A stretch of DNA of 32,380 nt. It comes from Chloroflexota bacterium. Lineage in GTDB: Bacteria; Chloroflexota; Dehalococcoidia; Lucifugimonadales; UBA3495. Below are positions 19,449 to 27,830 of this stretch, in pieces (the stretch's first letter is position 1; each line of letters opens with the position of its first letter). A program made the translations under genes and the position numbers. The notes under the pieces are model-generated. The model was not told the origin of the DNA. It made no database searches and was given only the letters and a program-made list of their open reading frames with translations. The DNA lies in the NCBI GenBank assembly GCA_028875055.1, contig JAPPGG010000063.1:1-32380 (forward strand), in the 5' to 3' direction.

Positions 19449-20357
19449 GTGGCGGTTCCGAAGTTTAGTGAGTTTTACAATGCTATCTTGCAGATAGCCT
19501 CCGAGTCTCCCCGAAGCAAGAGGTCGGACGAATTCAAAGAAGCTGTATGCCAGCGGCTTCGACTGTCCGCCAGCGAAATGGAAGAGAAGACTTCCTCAGG
19601 TACGAAGACAAAGGTGGAAGACCGCACGCGGTGGGCGATTTACCACCTGCAGAAAAATGGTTTGCTTGAGAGCCCAAGTAGGGGCTTATACCGGATTAGC
19701 TCAAAGGGAGAAGCGTCTCCCCGCCTCCAGTCCGGCGAGCCCAACACACGGCAAGATAGTTGGGTGCAAAAGTCTATAGGGCAGAAAGCCGACCAACAGG
19801 TCGGCGGGTCAACAAGATACCCTGAAGAGGGATCAGAAGATTCCACGCCAGACGAAAAAATAGCCATCCACTACCGTGAGCAAAGGGAAAGATTGGCTCA
19901 GGAAATACTTGACAACGTTAAAGTCATTGCGCCTTCAGAATTCGAGCGCTTGGTTGTGCAGCTGTTAAAGAGGATGGGCTATGGGGATGGCGATGTAACT
20001 GGCCGAACGGGGGACAAAGGCATTGACGGCATATTGCATCAGGACGCATTAGGACTGGAAAAGGTCTATGTACAGGCCAAGCGGTTCGATTATGCCCAAG
20101 TGGGTGAACCTGAGATCAGAAACTTTTCAGGAAGCCTGGATCCTTTTGGGGCAAGTAAAGGGGTCTTCATCACCACTTCAAGTTTCTCTGCGACAGCACG
20201 CCAAACTGCTGAGCATATATCTCGGGGAGGTAAGTTTATCAGGCTTATTGATGGTCAGGAATTGGCGGAAATGATGATTACCCATAGCGTAGGTGTAGTG
20301 ACGGAAGTTACTTACGAAGTCAAGAAACTGGATGCCAACTATTTCGCAGAATTGTAG
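19449..20357 (+). CDS. mrr: Mrr-type restriction endonuclease
   Basis: A 302-residue protein with an N-terminal winged-helix Mrr_N domain (about 1-90), a variable linker, and a C-terminal Mrr catalytic domain of the PD-(D/E)XK type (about 150-280). Visible catalytic residues are Glu166 (SEFERLVVQLL), Asp193 (GDKGIDGIL) and the QAK motif (209-211). Mrr enzymes cut modified foreign DNA. The start is GTG 19449 with GAGAGGT upstream. The gene looks less GC-rich than its neighbours and stands alone, without a methylase, which fits horizontal transfer and a modification-dependent role. Confidence 0.9.
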   Translation: MAVPKFSEFYNAILQIASESPRSKRSDEFKEAVCQRLRLSASEMEEKTSSGTKTKVEDRTRWAIYHLQKNGLLESPSRGLYRISSKGEASPRLQSGEPNTRQDSWVQKSIGQKADQQVGGSTRYPEEGSEDSTPDEKIAIHYREQRERLAQEILDNVKVIAPSEFERLVVQLLKRMGYGDGDVTGRTGDKGIDGILHQDALGLEKVYVQAKRFDYAQVGEPEIRNFSGSLDPFGASKGVFITTSSFSATARQTAEHISRGGKFIRLIDGQELAEMMITHSVGVVTEVTYEVKKLDANYFAEL

Positions 20358-20406
20358 GTTTCGCTAAGGGGAAGTACCCCCGGAAGTTGCGCTACACAAG
20401 GAGAAT

Positions 20407-20679
20407 CTATTTCCCCTTGTCCTCTGTTCCCGGCGGTGGCTCGTCAAATGCCTTTCCTTCCCGCTGGGCCGCCTGCATGCGTTGGTACCAGGCTTGCCAT
20501 TTCTGACGCTCTGCTTTTTGTCCTCGCCTAAACCGGTCGACTATCAGGTACTCGACAATCACGTTGCCCACCTCCACGGCAATGATGGAAAATGCGGCCA
20601 ACCATAGTATTCGCCCCGACGCAAGGCCCATGGCTGCCGTTACAAGTTCCGCCGCATCTCTGACTCCATATACAGGCAT
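20407..20679 (-). CDS. Small membrane protein of unknown function
   Basis: Ninety residues from ATG 20679: one long hydrophobic region (about 15-45, with GRILWLAAFSIIAVEVGNVI), then a basic Arg/Lys/Gln-rich cytoplasmic tail ending in acidic and Pro residues. The frame is open for 32 more codons upstream (to 20775) and encodes another hydrophobic stretch (LLFASYFVTFSLLFVLLSGI), so the real protein is probably longer and has two or more membrane helices. No ATG, GTG or TTG lies in that part, but a good promoter places the transcript start near 20760, beside in-frame ATT 20763 and CTG 20757. I do not recognise a family. Confidence 0.5.
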   Translation of the reverse strand: MPVYGVRDAAELVTAAMGLASGRILWLAAFSIIAVEVGNVIVEYLIVDRFRRGQKAERQKWQAWYQRMQAAQREGKAFDEPPPGTEDKGK

Positions 20680-20766
20680 GTAGGTTAGCCAGGCCGCTAT
20701 TCCTGAAAGCAGGACAAACAGCAGACTGAACGTTACGAAATAGGACGCAAACAGCAGGGCAATTGC

Positions 20767-20795
20767 ACTATAGAATCAGGCTACAGGGGGCACAA
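20767..20795 (-). promoter_or_regulatory. Promoter for the small membrane protein gene
   Basis: On the minus strand, TTGTGC (20795-20790), 17-base spacer, TATAGT (20772-20767). Predicted transcript start is about 20760, which lies 80 bases before ATG 20679. Confidence 0.6.
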
Positions 20796-20809
20796 TTCGG
20801 TGGGCAGAA

Positions 20810-20949
20810 GTCATGTCGCCCTGAGCTTGCCGAAGGGCCTGAAGTCCTCATCCTCAGCCCGGCTGCGGGTAGTGAAGGTGGTTCCAGGGATAGATCTTAG
20901 ATGCTTCGGCTTCGCTCAGCATGACATTCAATTAAAACGCGATTGCCCT
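20810..20949. repeat. Dispersed intergenic repeat, locus 3 (longest copy)
   Basis: Imperfect inverted repeat of about 25 bases at the ends: left arm at 20810-20838 (GTCATG, CTGAGC, CCGAAG in order) and right arm at 20901-20925 with their complements (CTTCGG, GCTCAG, CATGAC). It is followed by a 28-base tail (20922-20949) that matches the tail of locus 2 at 26 positions. This layout resembles a small non-autonomous mobile or REP-like repeat. The rest of 20950-21130 shows no gene. Confidence 0.8.
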
Positions 20950-21095
20950 GACGCAAACAGGCTGCGACGAACCGACCAGATTGAAATCTGATATTCTGAA
21001 AGACTGCTCTCTTCCTGTCTGATTTCCACATTATCACCGTAGGGTGGTTTCCATCAAGCAACTTACACCATCCACGGGAGACATCGCTACCACCA

Positions 21096-21160
21096 ACTGT
21101 CAGTCAATTCCAGGTCGAGGCGACACTGCAATTGACAGTGTTTCTCAGGTTCCGTATCTG
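21096..21160 (+). promoter_or_regulatory. Promoter and operator-like dyad for the ABC gene
   Basis: TTGACA (21132-21137, perfect), 17-base spacer, TATCTG (21155-21160, weak). The predicted start is about 21167, next to ATG 21170. ACTGTCA (21096-21102) and TCAATT (21104-21109) are mirrored by AATTGA and TGACAGT at 21130-21139, so a dyad covers the -35 box and could be a repressor site. Confidence 0.5.
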
Positions 21161-21169
21161 TAGTAAATT

Positions 21170-23122
21170 ATGGGTATTATGGATACGGCGAATCAGCCAG
21201 CAGCAGCGCCACTGGTCCCCCGGATAATGGGTACCTTCCGGCCTTACTCGGGGCGGATTACCCTGGTGGGACTGCTCATATTGGTAACCGCCGGGCTGGG
21301 CGTGGTTAATCCGGTCCTGATCCAGGTGGTTTTCGACCAGGCCCTGTTCCCCGAGTCCGGCGGACCCGACCTGGGCCTGCTGTGGGTCCTGGCCGGGGTG
21401 ATGGCCGGAGTTACGGTGGTTACCGGCGGCCTGGGGATCGTCCAGACCTACTGGACTAATCTGGTGGGCCAGCGGGTAATGCGGGACCTGCGGGACACCC
21501 TTTATAGGCATTTGCAGAGCCTGTCCCTGGGTTTTTTCACCGACACCCGCACCGGCGAGATACAGTCCAGGGTGGCCAACGACGTGGGGGGAGTGCAGCG
21601 CGTCGTAACCAACACCGTCTCCGACGTCCTGTCCAACTGCGTGATTCTCATCAGCACCGTGGTGGCAATGCTGGTGCTTTCCTGGGAGCTTACCGTGGTT
21701 GCGGTGGCATCGGCTCCGGTCTTCTTCCTCATCAGCCGGGTAGTAGGAGCCAAACGCAGGGCGATAGCGGCGGAGGCCCAGCGCTCCACCGCGGAGATGA
21801 CCGCCATCACCCAGGAAACGCTTTCCATATCCGGCATTATGCTGGCCAAGCTGTTCGGGCGGCAAAACCGGGAGATTGACCGGTTTCACCACGAGAACCA
21901 GCGGCTATCTGACCTGATTATCCGGCAGCAGATGACGGGCCAGTCATTCTTTACCCTGATGCAGCTGTTCTTCTCCGTTTCCCCGGTGGCAATTTATTTG
22001 CTGGCCGGGTACTTGCTGGTTGGCGCCGGGGGGTTGAGTCCCATTTCCGCCGGCACCGTCGTAGCCTTTACCACGTTGCAGAGCCGGCTCTACTTTCCCA
22101 TAGGGCGGTTGCTGGAAGTATCGGTGGAGTTGCAGTCGTCGCTTGCCCTGTTCGAGCGTATCTTCGGCTACCTCGATATCGAACCGGAAATAGTGGACGA
22201 GCCAGGTGCCATTGAGCTGGAGCCGGCGATGGTGCGGGGCGCGGTCAGCTTCGACTCCGTCCGCGTCAACTACTCGGCTCACCGCGCTGCAAGGCAGCAG
22301 AACTGGCAGGAAAGCGGACCGGGGGTCATTCCAGCTGACGACCCCAACCCCCAGCAGTGGGCGCTGGACGGCGTCTCCTTCAAGATCAGGCCCGGTCAAC
22401 TGGCTGCCTTTGTAGGGCCCAGCGGCGCCGGAAAGACCACCATATCCTACCTGATTCCGAGGCTCTACGACGCCACCGAAGGCAGTATTTCGATCGATGG
22501 AATCGACGTGCGTCAGATCAGGCAGGCTTCGCTGGCTGGATTGACGGGTTACGTAACCCAGGAAAGCTACCTGTTCCACGCCAGCATTCGTGAGAACCTG
22601 CTCTACGGCAACCCCCGCGCAACCTCGGAAGAATTAGCGCAGGCTGCCCGGGCGGCCTACATCCACGAACGTATCATGGAATTTCCCGAGGGTTACGATA
22701 CGGTGGTGGGGGAGCGGGGTTACCGCCTGTCCGGCGGGGAGAGGCAGAGGCTGGCCATCGCCAGGGTAATACTGCACCAGCCCCGCATTCTGATCCTGGA
22801 CGAGGCAACTTCGGCCCTGGACACGGCCAGCGAACGATATGTTCAGTCGGCGCTGGAGCCGCTGATGCGGGGACGAACAACCGTGGCTATCGCCCACCGC
22901 CTTTCCACCATAATGGCCGCCGACGTAATTTACGTTATCGACCACGGGCGCGTCGTGGAAGAGGGGTCTCACCCGGAACTTCTGGCCCGGGGCGGACTGT
23001 ACGCCCACCTTTACGAAGAGCAGTTTGAGGGCGGAGAGGTGGAGTGCTACTGCGAGGACGGGGTGGTTATGAGCGACGGAGAGATAGTGGTTGCCGAGCC
23101 AGCCGCCGCCCTGTCAACGTAG
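21170..23122 (+). CDS. ABC exporter, fused permease and ATPase (MsbA/LmrA-type)
   Basis: A 650-residue half-transporter: six membrane helices in the first ~330 residues, then an ATPase domain. Walker A is GPSGAGKTT (416-424), the Q-loop is VTQESYLFHASIREN, the signature is LSGGERQRLAIAR (520-532), Walker B is ILILDEATSALD, and the switch His is in IAHRLSTI. It should act as a homodimer exporting a lipid, drug or peptide. An insertion of about 25 residues (HRAARQQNW to NPQQW) lies before the Walker A region, and the C-terminus ends in an unusual acidic tail with VECYCEDG. The start could be ATG 21170 or 21179; no ribosome site precedes either. Confidence 0.93.
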   Translation: MGIMDTANQPAAAPLVPRIMGTFRPYSGRITLVGLLILVTAGLGVVNPVLIQVVFDQALFPESGGPDLGLLWVLAGVMAGVTVVTGGLGIVQTYWTNLVGQRVMRDLRDTLYRHLQSLSLGFFTDTRTGEIQSRVANDVGGVQRVVTNTVSDVLSNCVILISTVVAMLVLSWELTVVAVASAPVFFLISRVVGAKRRAIAAEAQRSTAEMTAITQETLSISGIMLAKLFGRQNREIDRFHHENQRLSDLIIRQQMTGQSFFTLMQLFFSVSPVAIYLLAGYLLVGAGGLSPISAGTVVAFTTLQSRLYFPIGRLLEVSVELQSSLALFERIFGYLDIEPEIVDEPGAIELEPAMVRGAVSFDSVRVNYSAHRAARQQNWQESGPGVIPADDPNPQQWALDGVSFKIRPGQLAAFVGPSGAGKTTISYLIPRLYDATEGSISIDGIDVRQIRQASLAGLTGYVTQESYLFHASIRENLLYGNPRATSEELAQAARAAYIHERIMEFPEGYDTVVGERGYRLSGGERQRLAIARVILHQPRILILDEATSALDTASERYVQSALEPLMRGRTTVAIAHRLSTIMAADVIYVIDHGRVVEEGSHPELLARGGLYAHLYEEQFEGGEVECYCEDGVVMSDGEIVVAEPAAALST

Positions 23123-23188
23123 GAGCATCCTGGGGAGCGCATTTCTGGCTGCCGGAATTGGCGGCTGAGGCGGCGTCCGGACCTCCCG

Positions 23189-24196
23189 CTAATCCTTAAC
23201 CCTGGGTATGACTTCACTTCCCATCATCTCTATCTGCTTGAGCGTGGCTTCCTGGGACATCCCGGGCCACTGCATTCTGAAGATCATATAGTTTATACCC
23301 AGGTCCTGCTCGTAACGCTGGATTTCCGAAACTACGTCATCGGGAGAGCCCAGCAGGAACCGGTCGCGGGCCAGGTCCTGGTAGGGAATTGAGAAACTCT
23401 CGTCTCCTGGGAGGGCCTTGTCCTGGCCCCAGGCCGCGTAGGCGGCATACTTGGGAGCCAGCCAGGGTTCGCTCTCCACGTAGGCCGTCTCCCGGTCGCG
23501 GGCCACGTACAATTCCCGCATCATCGGCAGAGACTCCGGCATAGGCTGTCCTGCCTGCTCCAGAGCAGCCTGGTAGCCCTGCCACTGCTCGGCAACCATC
23601 TGGACGGTGGCGTGGGGGTTGACCAGCCACGGGTAGCCCCAGCGGGCCGCCCGGCGAATTGCTACGTCATTATTGGCCGCAACCCATATGGGGGGATGGG
23701 GTTTCCGAACGGGGCTGGTAGAGGGGGCAACCCGGGGAACGTTGTAATACTTGCCCGAGAACTCCACCTCTTCCTGCGTCCACATCAGTTTGATCACTTC
23801 CAGGGCTTCCCTAAGGCGGCCAACCCGCTCGCCGCGCTGTACGCCAAAGGCGGTGTATTCCTCGTCCCGGTAGCCCAGCCCCACGCCGAAAATGAAGCGG
23901 CCGTCGCAGATGGCGTCCATGGTGGCGATGCTTTCGGCGAGTTCCACAGGGTTGTGAAGGGGCACGAGGATTACGGTGGCAGCCACCTCCATTTCGCCGG
24001 CCTCCGCGGCGAGGCGGGCCAGCAGCGGGAAGCTGGAACTCATCTGGTAAGGGGCAGCCAGGTAGTGCTGGCCGGTGCAGATCATGTCAAAGCCGGCTTC
24101 CCTGGCCGCCTTGACCTGTTCAACGCTCTCCTGGATCTTCCCGGAAAAAGACTCCCCCGGAAGATACTGGTTGGTGACAAAAAATCCGAGCTTCAT
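23189..24196 (-). CDS. LLM-class flavin-dependent oxidoreductase
   Basis: A 335-residue luciferase-like TIM-barrel monooxygenase that uses FMN or F420. Features include MKLGFFVTNQYLPGES at the start, the early strand with FDMICTGQHY, the GRFIFGVGLGYRDEEY motif and the conserved MWTQEEVEFSGKYYNV. Substrates in this family are very varied, so none is assigned. The gene is divergent from the FAH-family gene, which suggests they may share a degradation pathway. It has a TTGTGC-17-TAGAAT promoter. Confidence 0.9.
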   Translation of the reverse strand: MKLGFFVTNQYLPGESFSGKIQESVEQVKAAREAGFDMICTGQHYLAAPYQMSSSFPLLARLAAEAGEMEVAATVILVPLHNPVELAESIATMDAICDGRFIFGVGLGYRDEEYTAFGVQRGERVGRLREALEVIKLMWTQEEVEFSGKYYNVPRVAPSTSPVRKPHPPIWVAANNDVAIRRAARWGYPWLVNPHATVQMVAEQWQGYQAALEQAGQPMPESLPMMRELYVARDRETAYVESEPWLAPKYAAYAAWGQDKALPGDESFSIPYQDLARDRFLLGSPDDVVSEIQRYEQDLGINYMIFRMQWPGMSQEATLKQIEMMGSEVIPRVKD

Positions 24197-24236
24197 TTTG
24201 GCCTGATTCCCCCGTCTGGACTCTATTGGCGGGCCG

Positions 24237-24287
24237 GTATTGAGCGACTCCGCTCAGTATTCTAAAGGTACTTGGTTCGAGGCACAA
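24237..24287 (-). promoter_or_regulatory. Promoter and +1 hairpin of the LLM gene
   Basis: On the minus strand, TTGTGC (24287-24282), 17-base spacer, TAGAAT (24264-24259). A 10-bp hairpin (24237-24246 with 24251-24260, loop ACTC) begins at the predicted start of the transcript. It could be an operator or a 5' stabilising stem. Confidence 0.55.
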
Positions 24288-24353
24288 TTGGGGCCCCAAA
24301 GAATTCGGAGAGGTTCGGTTATGGCTGCTTTGCCAATTATTTGCCAAACCCGG

Positions 24354-24382
24354 TTGTGGAACCCCCGCCCGTGCGCTAAAGT
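24354..24382 (+). promoter_or_regulatory. Promoter for the FAH-family gene
   Basis: TTGTGG (24354-24359), 17-base spacer, TAAAGT (24377-24382). The transcript would start near 24389, giving a short leader with a GGGGG-type ribosome site. Confidence 0.5.
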
Positions 24383-24409
24383 TATGTAAAATGGGGAAAG
24401 GGGGTTGGG

Positions 24410-25204
24410 ATGAAGATTGCCAGATTCCGCGCCGGCAGCCGCACCGCGAACGGGGTAGTAGTCGGTGACGAGATAGCCGAGATTCGGGGGAGTATCTATA
24501 CCAGCTTCAGGGTCACCGACACTCGCCACCAGCTGAACGACGTGAAGCTGCTGCCTCCCTCGGATCCCGCCGAGTTGTGGGGGCCGGGCCTTAACTTCGT
24601 GGACCACCTGGAATACGCCGGTTCGGTGTTTGGCCAGGGAGCCATGCCGGTCCCCGAGCGTCCACAGCCCTGGCGCAAGGGACGAAACGCCCTGACCGGG
24701 GTTAACGATCCAATCATCATCCCCAAGGACGTCGCCGGCGAAGTCCACTACGAGGGCGAGGCGGTGGCAGTTATCGGCAAGGTATGCCGCCGCGTTTCAC
24801 CGGAAAAGGCCCCGCAATATATTCTTGGCTATTCCTGCGGAAATGACGTCAGCGAGCGGACCTGGCAGAAAGACGACTGGACGTTCTGGCGGGCCAAGGG
24901 CGCCGACACCTTCGCGCCGGTGGGGCCCTGGATTGAGACCGAGGTGGACCCCCAGTCGCTGGATTTACTGGTGCGGATTAACGGGGAAGAGGTGCAGCGC
25001 TGCAACACGTCGGACATGCTCTTTTCCTTCGCGGAAATAGTCAGCTACATCAGCCAGCACGTTACCCTGCGGCCCGGAGACCTGGTCTTCTCAGGGGCCA
25101 CGGGCGTTACCCGCGCCATAGTGCCCGGGGACGTGGTGGAGGTTGACATACCCGGAATCGGACTCCTGACAAACCCGGTAATCGCCGAGTTTGAATCGGG
25201 CTAG
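24410..25204 (+). CDS. Fumarylacetoacetate hydrolase family protein
   Basis: A 264-residue FAH-fold enzyme that hydrolyses or decarboxylates 2-oxo or diketo acids in the breakdown of aromatic and related compounds. The metal ligands are visible as Glu115 and Glu117 (HYEGEAV) and Asp146 (GYSCGNDVSER). The family's Lys and substrate loop are in KGADTFAPVGPW (164-174), and the C-terminal FSGATGVTRAIVPGDVV is typical. The start has a GGGGG ribosome site. It is divergent from the LLM gene. Confidence 0.93.
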   Translation: MKIARFRAGSRTANGVVVGDEIAEIRGSIYTSFRVTDTRHQLNDVKLLPPSDPAELWGPGLNFVDHLEYAGSVFGQGAMPVPERPQPWRKGRNALTGVNDPIIIPKDVAGEVHYEGEAVAVIGKVCRRVSPEKAPQYILGYSCGNDVSERTWQKDDWTFWRAKGADTFAPVGPWIETEVDPQSLDLLVRINGEEVQRCNTSDMLFSFAEIVSYISQHVTLRPGDLVFSGATGVTRAIVPGDVVEVDIPGIGLLTNPVIAEFESG

Positions 25205-25329
25205 GGTTCGAAACGACGTAGCGTTGCTGGAGGCAACCAACCGGACCTGCTCCGCCCAGTCGGAGTTGCCCACCTGAAGAACCACATTTCTGGTCCCTCT
25301 CGCATACCGAATGCGGCCGCTTTGCCCGC

Positions 25330-26706
25330 TTATCCCCGGGCTTCCTCCGCGGGTTCTTCGGCGGGGTGTGACGCGGACTGGGGCAAGGCGGGCCGGCGGG
25401 CCAGGGCAAACATGAACGCGCTGATTACAAAAGTCGGTGCGAAGGTCATCAGCACAATTTCATAGCTGTCGGTGGTGTCCCTGATCCAGCCCGCGTAGAT
25501 GGGCGCTATGAACATGCCGATGTTGTGGAAGATGCTCATTGCCCCCATCAGGCTGGCAAACCGGTTGCGGCCAAAGTAGTCGCCCACCATTATCCAGTTG
25601 ACGGAAGTAATCCCCTCCACGATGGCCAGCCCGAGGATGAATACAACGAGGGCCGGCCACTGGGGCAGCTGCCACAGGCCCACCAGGCCAATAGCCCCGA
25701 TATTCATTCCGTAGAAGAGCAGCTTCCGAGGAGAGAGCCGCCCGCCTGCCACGCCCAGCAGGAACCGCAGGGGAATTGCCATGAAGAACATTACCGAAGC
25801 CGACAGGGTGGCTATGTCCTCGCTCACTCCCTTCCACACCAGCAGCGGGAACAGGTGAATGATGATGGAGTTGGTGGCGGAAACCCGGGTGATAACGCCG
25901 ATCAGGATGAACCAGAAGGCCTGGGTCCTCAGCGCCTGGCGCACCGTGAAATTCTGTTCTTCCCCGCTGCTCCGGGCCGCCGGCTGGTGGTGGCCGCCAC
26001 CCCGGGCAGGACGGGCGGCGGGAGCGGAGCCTGCAGGCGGATCGCCGTCCGGCCGCAGTCCCATGTCTTCGGGACGGCTGCGGATGACATAGGCCACGGG
26101 CAGGGTGAGGATGGCGATGAAGAGGCCGATAATGAAGACCGTGGGTCGCCAGCCCAGGGTAATAACACCCAGGTGAAGCAGGGGTACCACAATAGCGCCC
26201 CCACCGGCAAAGGCGGTCATCAGGGTGGACAGGGCAACAGCCTTGCGGCGGATGAACCACTGGTTTACGGTTGCCATCAGGGTCTGGCCCAGACCGGCCG
26301 TCTTCCCCACCGACACCACGCCCACGAACAGGAAAACCAGCTGCCAGTATTCCCGCGCGAAGGCGAGCAGCATCAAGCCGATGCCTGCCGTCAGGCCTCC
26401 GAAGAGTATCATGGGCCTGGAGCCGAACTTGTCCACCAGCCAGCCCACCAGGGGGGCGCCGAGGCCTCCCTCGGCGCGTGCCAGGCTGAATACCAGGGAC
26501 ATGGCGGCATAGGAAATGCCGAGGTCACCACGGATGGGTTCGAAGAACCGGGGGAAGCCGGTGGAAATGGCCCCATTGCCGAACATGCCCTGGAGGCAGG
26601 CAACAGCCACCACGTACCAGCCATAAAAAAAGCGGCCCTGCCGCCGCTGGGTTGTCCCGGTTGCCTCCGGGGACGATGTGTCGGGGTTGGATGGAGTGGA
26701 GCTCAT
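25330..26706 (-). CDS. Major facilitator superfamily transporter
   Basis: A 458-residue MFS permease with about 12 membrane helices and a central cytoplasmic loop (about 210-250) rich in Gly, Pro and His. The first cytoplasmic loop carries the family motif GWLVDKFGSRPMILFGG. The pattern resembles the oxalate/formate antiporter and monocarboxylate groups (FFYGWYVVAVACLQGM near the start), so an organic acid substrate is likely but not proven. ATG 26706 is preferred over GTG 26718 because the promoter would place the message start at about 26712. Confidence 0.9.
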   Translation of the reverse strand: MSSTPSNPDTSSPEATGTTQRRQGRFFYGWYVVAVACLQGMFGNGAISTGFPRFFEPIRGDLGISYAAMSLVFSLARAEGGLGAPLVGWLVDKFGSRPMILFGGLTAGIGLMLLAFAREYWQLVFLFVGVVSVGKTAGLGQTLMATVNQWFIRRKAVALSTLMTAFAGGGAIVVPLLHLGVITLGWRPTVFIIGLFIAILTLPVAYVIRSRPEDMGLRPDGDPPAGSAPAARPARGGGHHQPAARSSGEEQNFTVRQALRTQAFWFILIGVITRVSATNSIIIHLFPLLVWKGVSEDIATLSASVMFFMAIPLRFLLGVAGGRLSPRKLLFYGMNIGAIGLVGLWQLPQWPALVVFILGLAIVEGITSVNWIMVGDYFGRNRFASLMGAMSIFHNIGMFIAPIYAGWIRDTTDSYEIVLMTFAPTFVISAFMFALARRPALPQSASHPAEEPAEEARG

Positions 26707-26718
26707 TTCAACCGCCAC

Positions 26719-26748
26719 ATATTATCCCACCAGTAAATACTGGGTCAA
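26719..26748 (-). promoter_or_regulatory. Promoter of the MFS gene, near-leaderless
   Basis: On the minus strand, TTGACC (26748-26743), 18-base spacer, TAATAT (26724-26719), the same -10 box as the atp and BFN promoters. The predicted leader before ATG 26706 is only about 6 bases. Confidence 0.7.
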
Positions 26749-26764
26749 TAGGAGTATTGGCACT

Positions 26765-26774
26765 TGTTATAACA
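26765..26774. promoter_or_regulatory. Short perfect palindrome TGTTATAACA
   Basis: A 10-bp perfect palindrome in the divergent MFS/DUF2182 spacer, about 17 bases upstream of the MFS -35 box, in a likely activator or repressor position. Confidence 0.35.
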
Positions 26775-26910
26775 GGAGCCATTTACAGGAGGCCAGGGGA
26801 TGGCTAGGTCAGGCAGAAACGCAGGCATAAGCCAGAACCATTGTCATCGTTTGGAGTGACTGCCTGGGCACAAAGTAGCCAATCCCTAACCGCTGTGCCA
26901 AAATACCGGC

Positions 26911-27732
26911 ATGCAGGCTCCATCTTACGAATCCACACTGCTTGAAGCTGCCCTGAGAAAAGACAAGCTTATTGTCGGGGCTGGCCTGGTCATCATTTCA
27001 CTGCTGGCCTGGTCCTATCTGTTATATCTGGCCCAGGAAATGGGTGGCATGGGCGATTCGGCCGGCATGGGCGGTATGGACATGGCTGGCGCCGCAATGA
27101 TGAACGCCTGGGGGCCCGTTGATTTCCTCCTGATGTTCGTCATGTGGGCGGTGATGATGGTGGGGATGATGGTCCCTTCCGCAACTCCCATGATCCTGGC
27201 TTTTGCCAATATCAACCGGAGACGCCGCCAGGCAGGGAGTCCATTCGTACCTGCAGGCATCTTCCTGGCGGGGTACCTGGTGATTTGGGCAGGCTTTTCC
27301 GCAACGGCCACCCTGGCCCAGTGGGGGCTTCACTCCGCTTCGCTTCTGTCTCCCATGATGGCCAGCGCGAGTCCGGTCCTGGGCGGCATTCTCCTGATAG
27401 CGGCCGGAGCTTTTCAGTTGAGTCCCCTGAAAAACGCCTGTCTTCGTCGTTGTCGCACTCCCATGAGCTTTATAACCAACGACTGGCGGGAAGGACATCA
27501 GGGGGCACTGCTAATGGGCCTTCACCACGGTGGGCATTGCCTGGGGTGCTGCTGGGCCCTGATGGGACTGCTGTTCCTGCTGGGGGTAATGAATCTGCTG
27601 TGGATCGCTGCTCTGGCGGCATTTGTGCTGGTGGAGAAGGTTGGACCTGCCGGGGTCTGGGTGGGCCGCCTGGCCGGAGTGGGCCTGTTGGCCTGGGGAA
27701 TCTGGATGCTGGGTTCAGCCTACTGGATGTAA
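26911..27732 (+). CDS. DUF2182 metal-binding-type membrane protein
   Basis: A 273-residue integral membrane protein with about six helices. It has the DUF2182 signature MMVGMMVPSATPMIL, the segment LSPLKNACLRRCRTP and the Cys/His-rich GLHHGGHCLGCCWALM (203-218). A Met/Gly-rich loop (MGGMGDSAGMGGMDM, 44-58) could bind copper or another soft metal. Function is not established; a metal role is suggested by these residues. No ribosome site or clear promoter precedes the ATG. Confidence 0.85.
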   Translation: MQAPSYESTLLEAALRKDKLIVGAGLVIISLLAWSYLLYLAQEMGGMGDSAGMGGMDMAGAAMMNAWGPVDFLLMFVMWAVMMVGMMVPSATPMILAFANINRRRRQAGSPFVPAGIFLAGYLVIWAGFSATATLAQWGLHSASLLSPMMASASPVLGGILLIAAGAFQLSPLKNACLRRCRTPMSFITNDWREGHQGALLMGLHHGGHCLGCCWALMGLLFLLGVMNLLWIAALAAFVLVEKVGPAGVWVGRLAGVGLLAWGIWMLGSAYWM

Positions 27733-27830
27733 CGTGGCGGAGACACGACCGCCGGTCTTACGGTAAATTGGGCGAAGGCAACCTGGGCGTCAAGCGACAG
27801 CTGTGCCTACGCCTGGATTAGGGGAACAGG

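Noticed and set aside
20800-20991. Open frame over the repeat region
   Set aside because: It lies almost wholly within the dispersed repeat and its tail.
25525-26736. Long plus-strand open frame (403 codons) opposite the MFS gene
   Set aside because: It is antisense to a clear 12-helix transporter and arises from GC-rich codon use.
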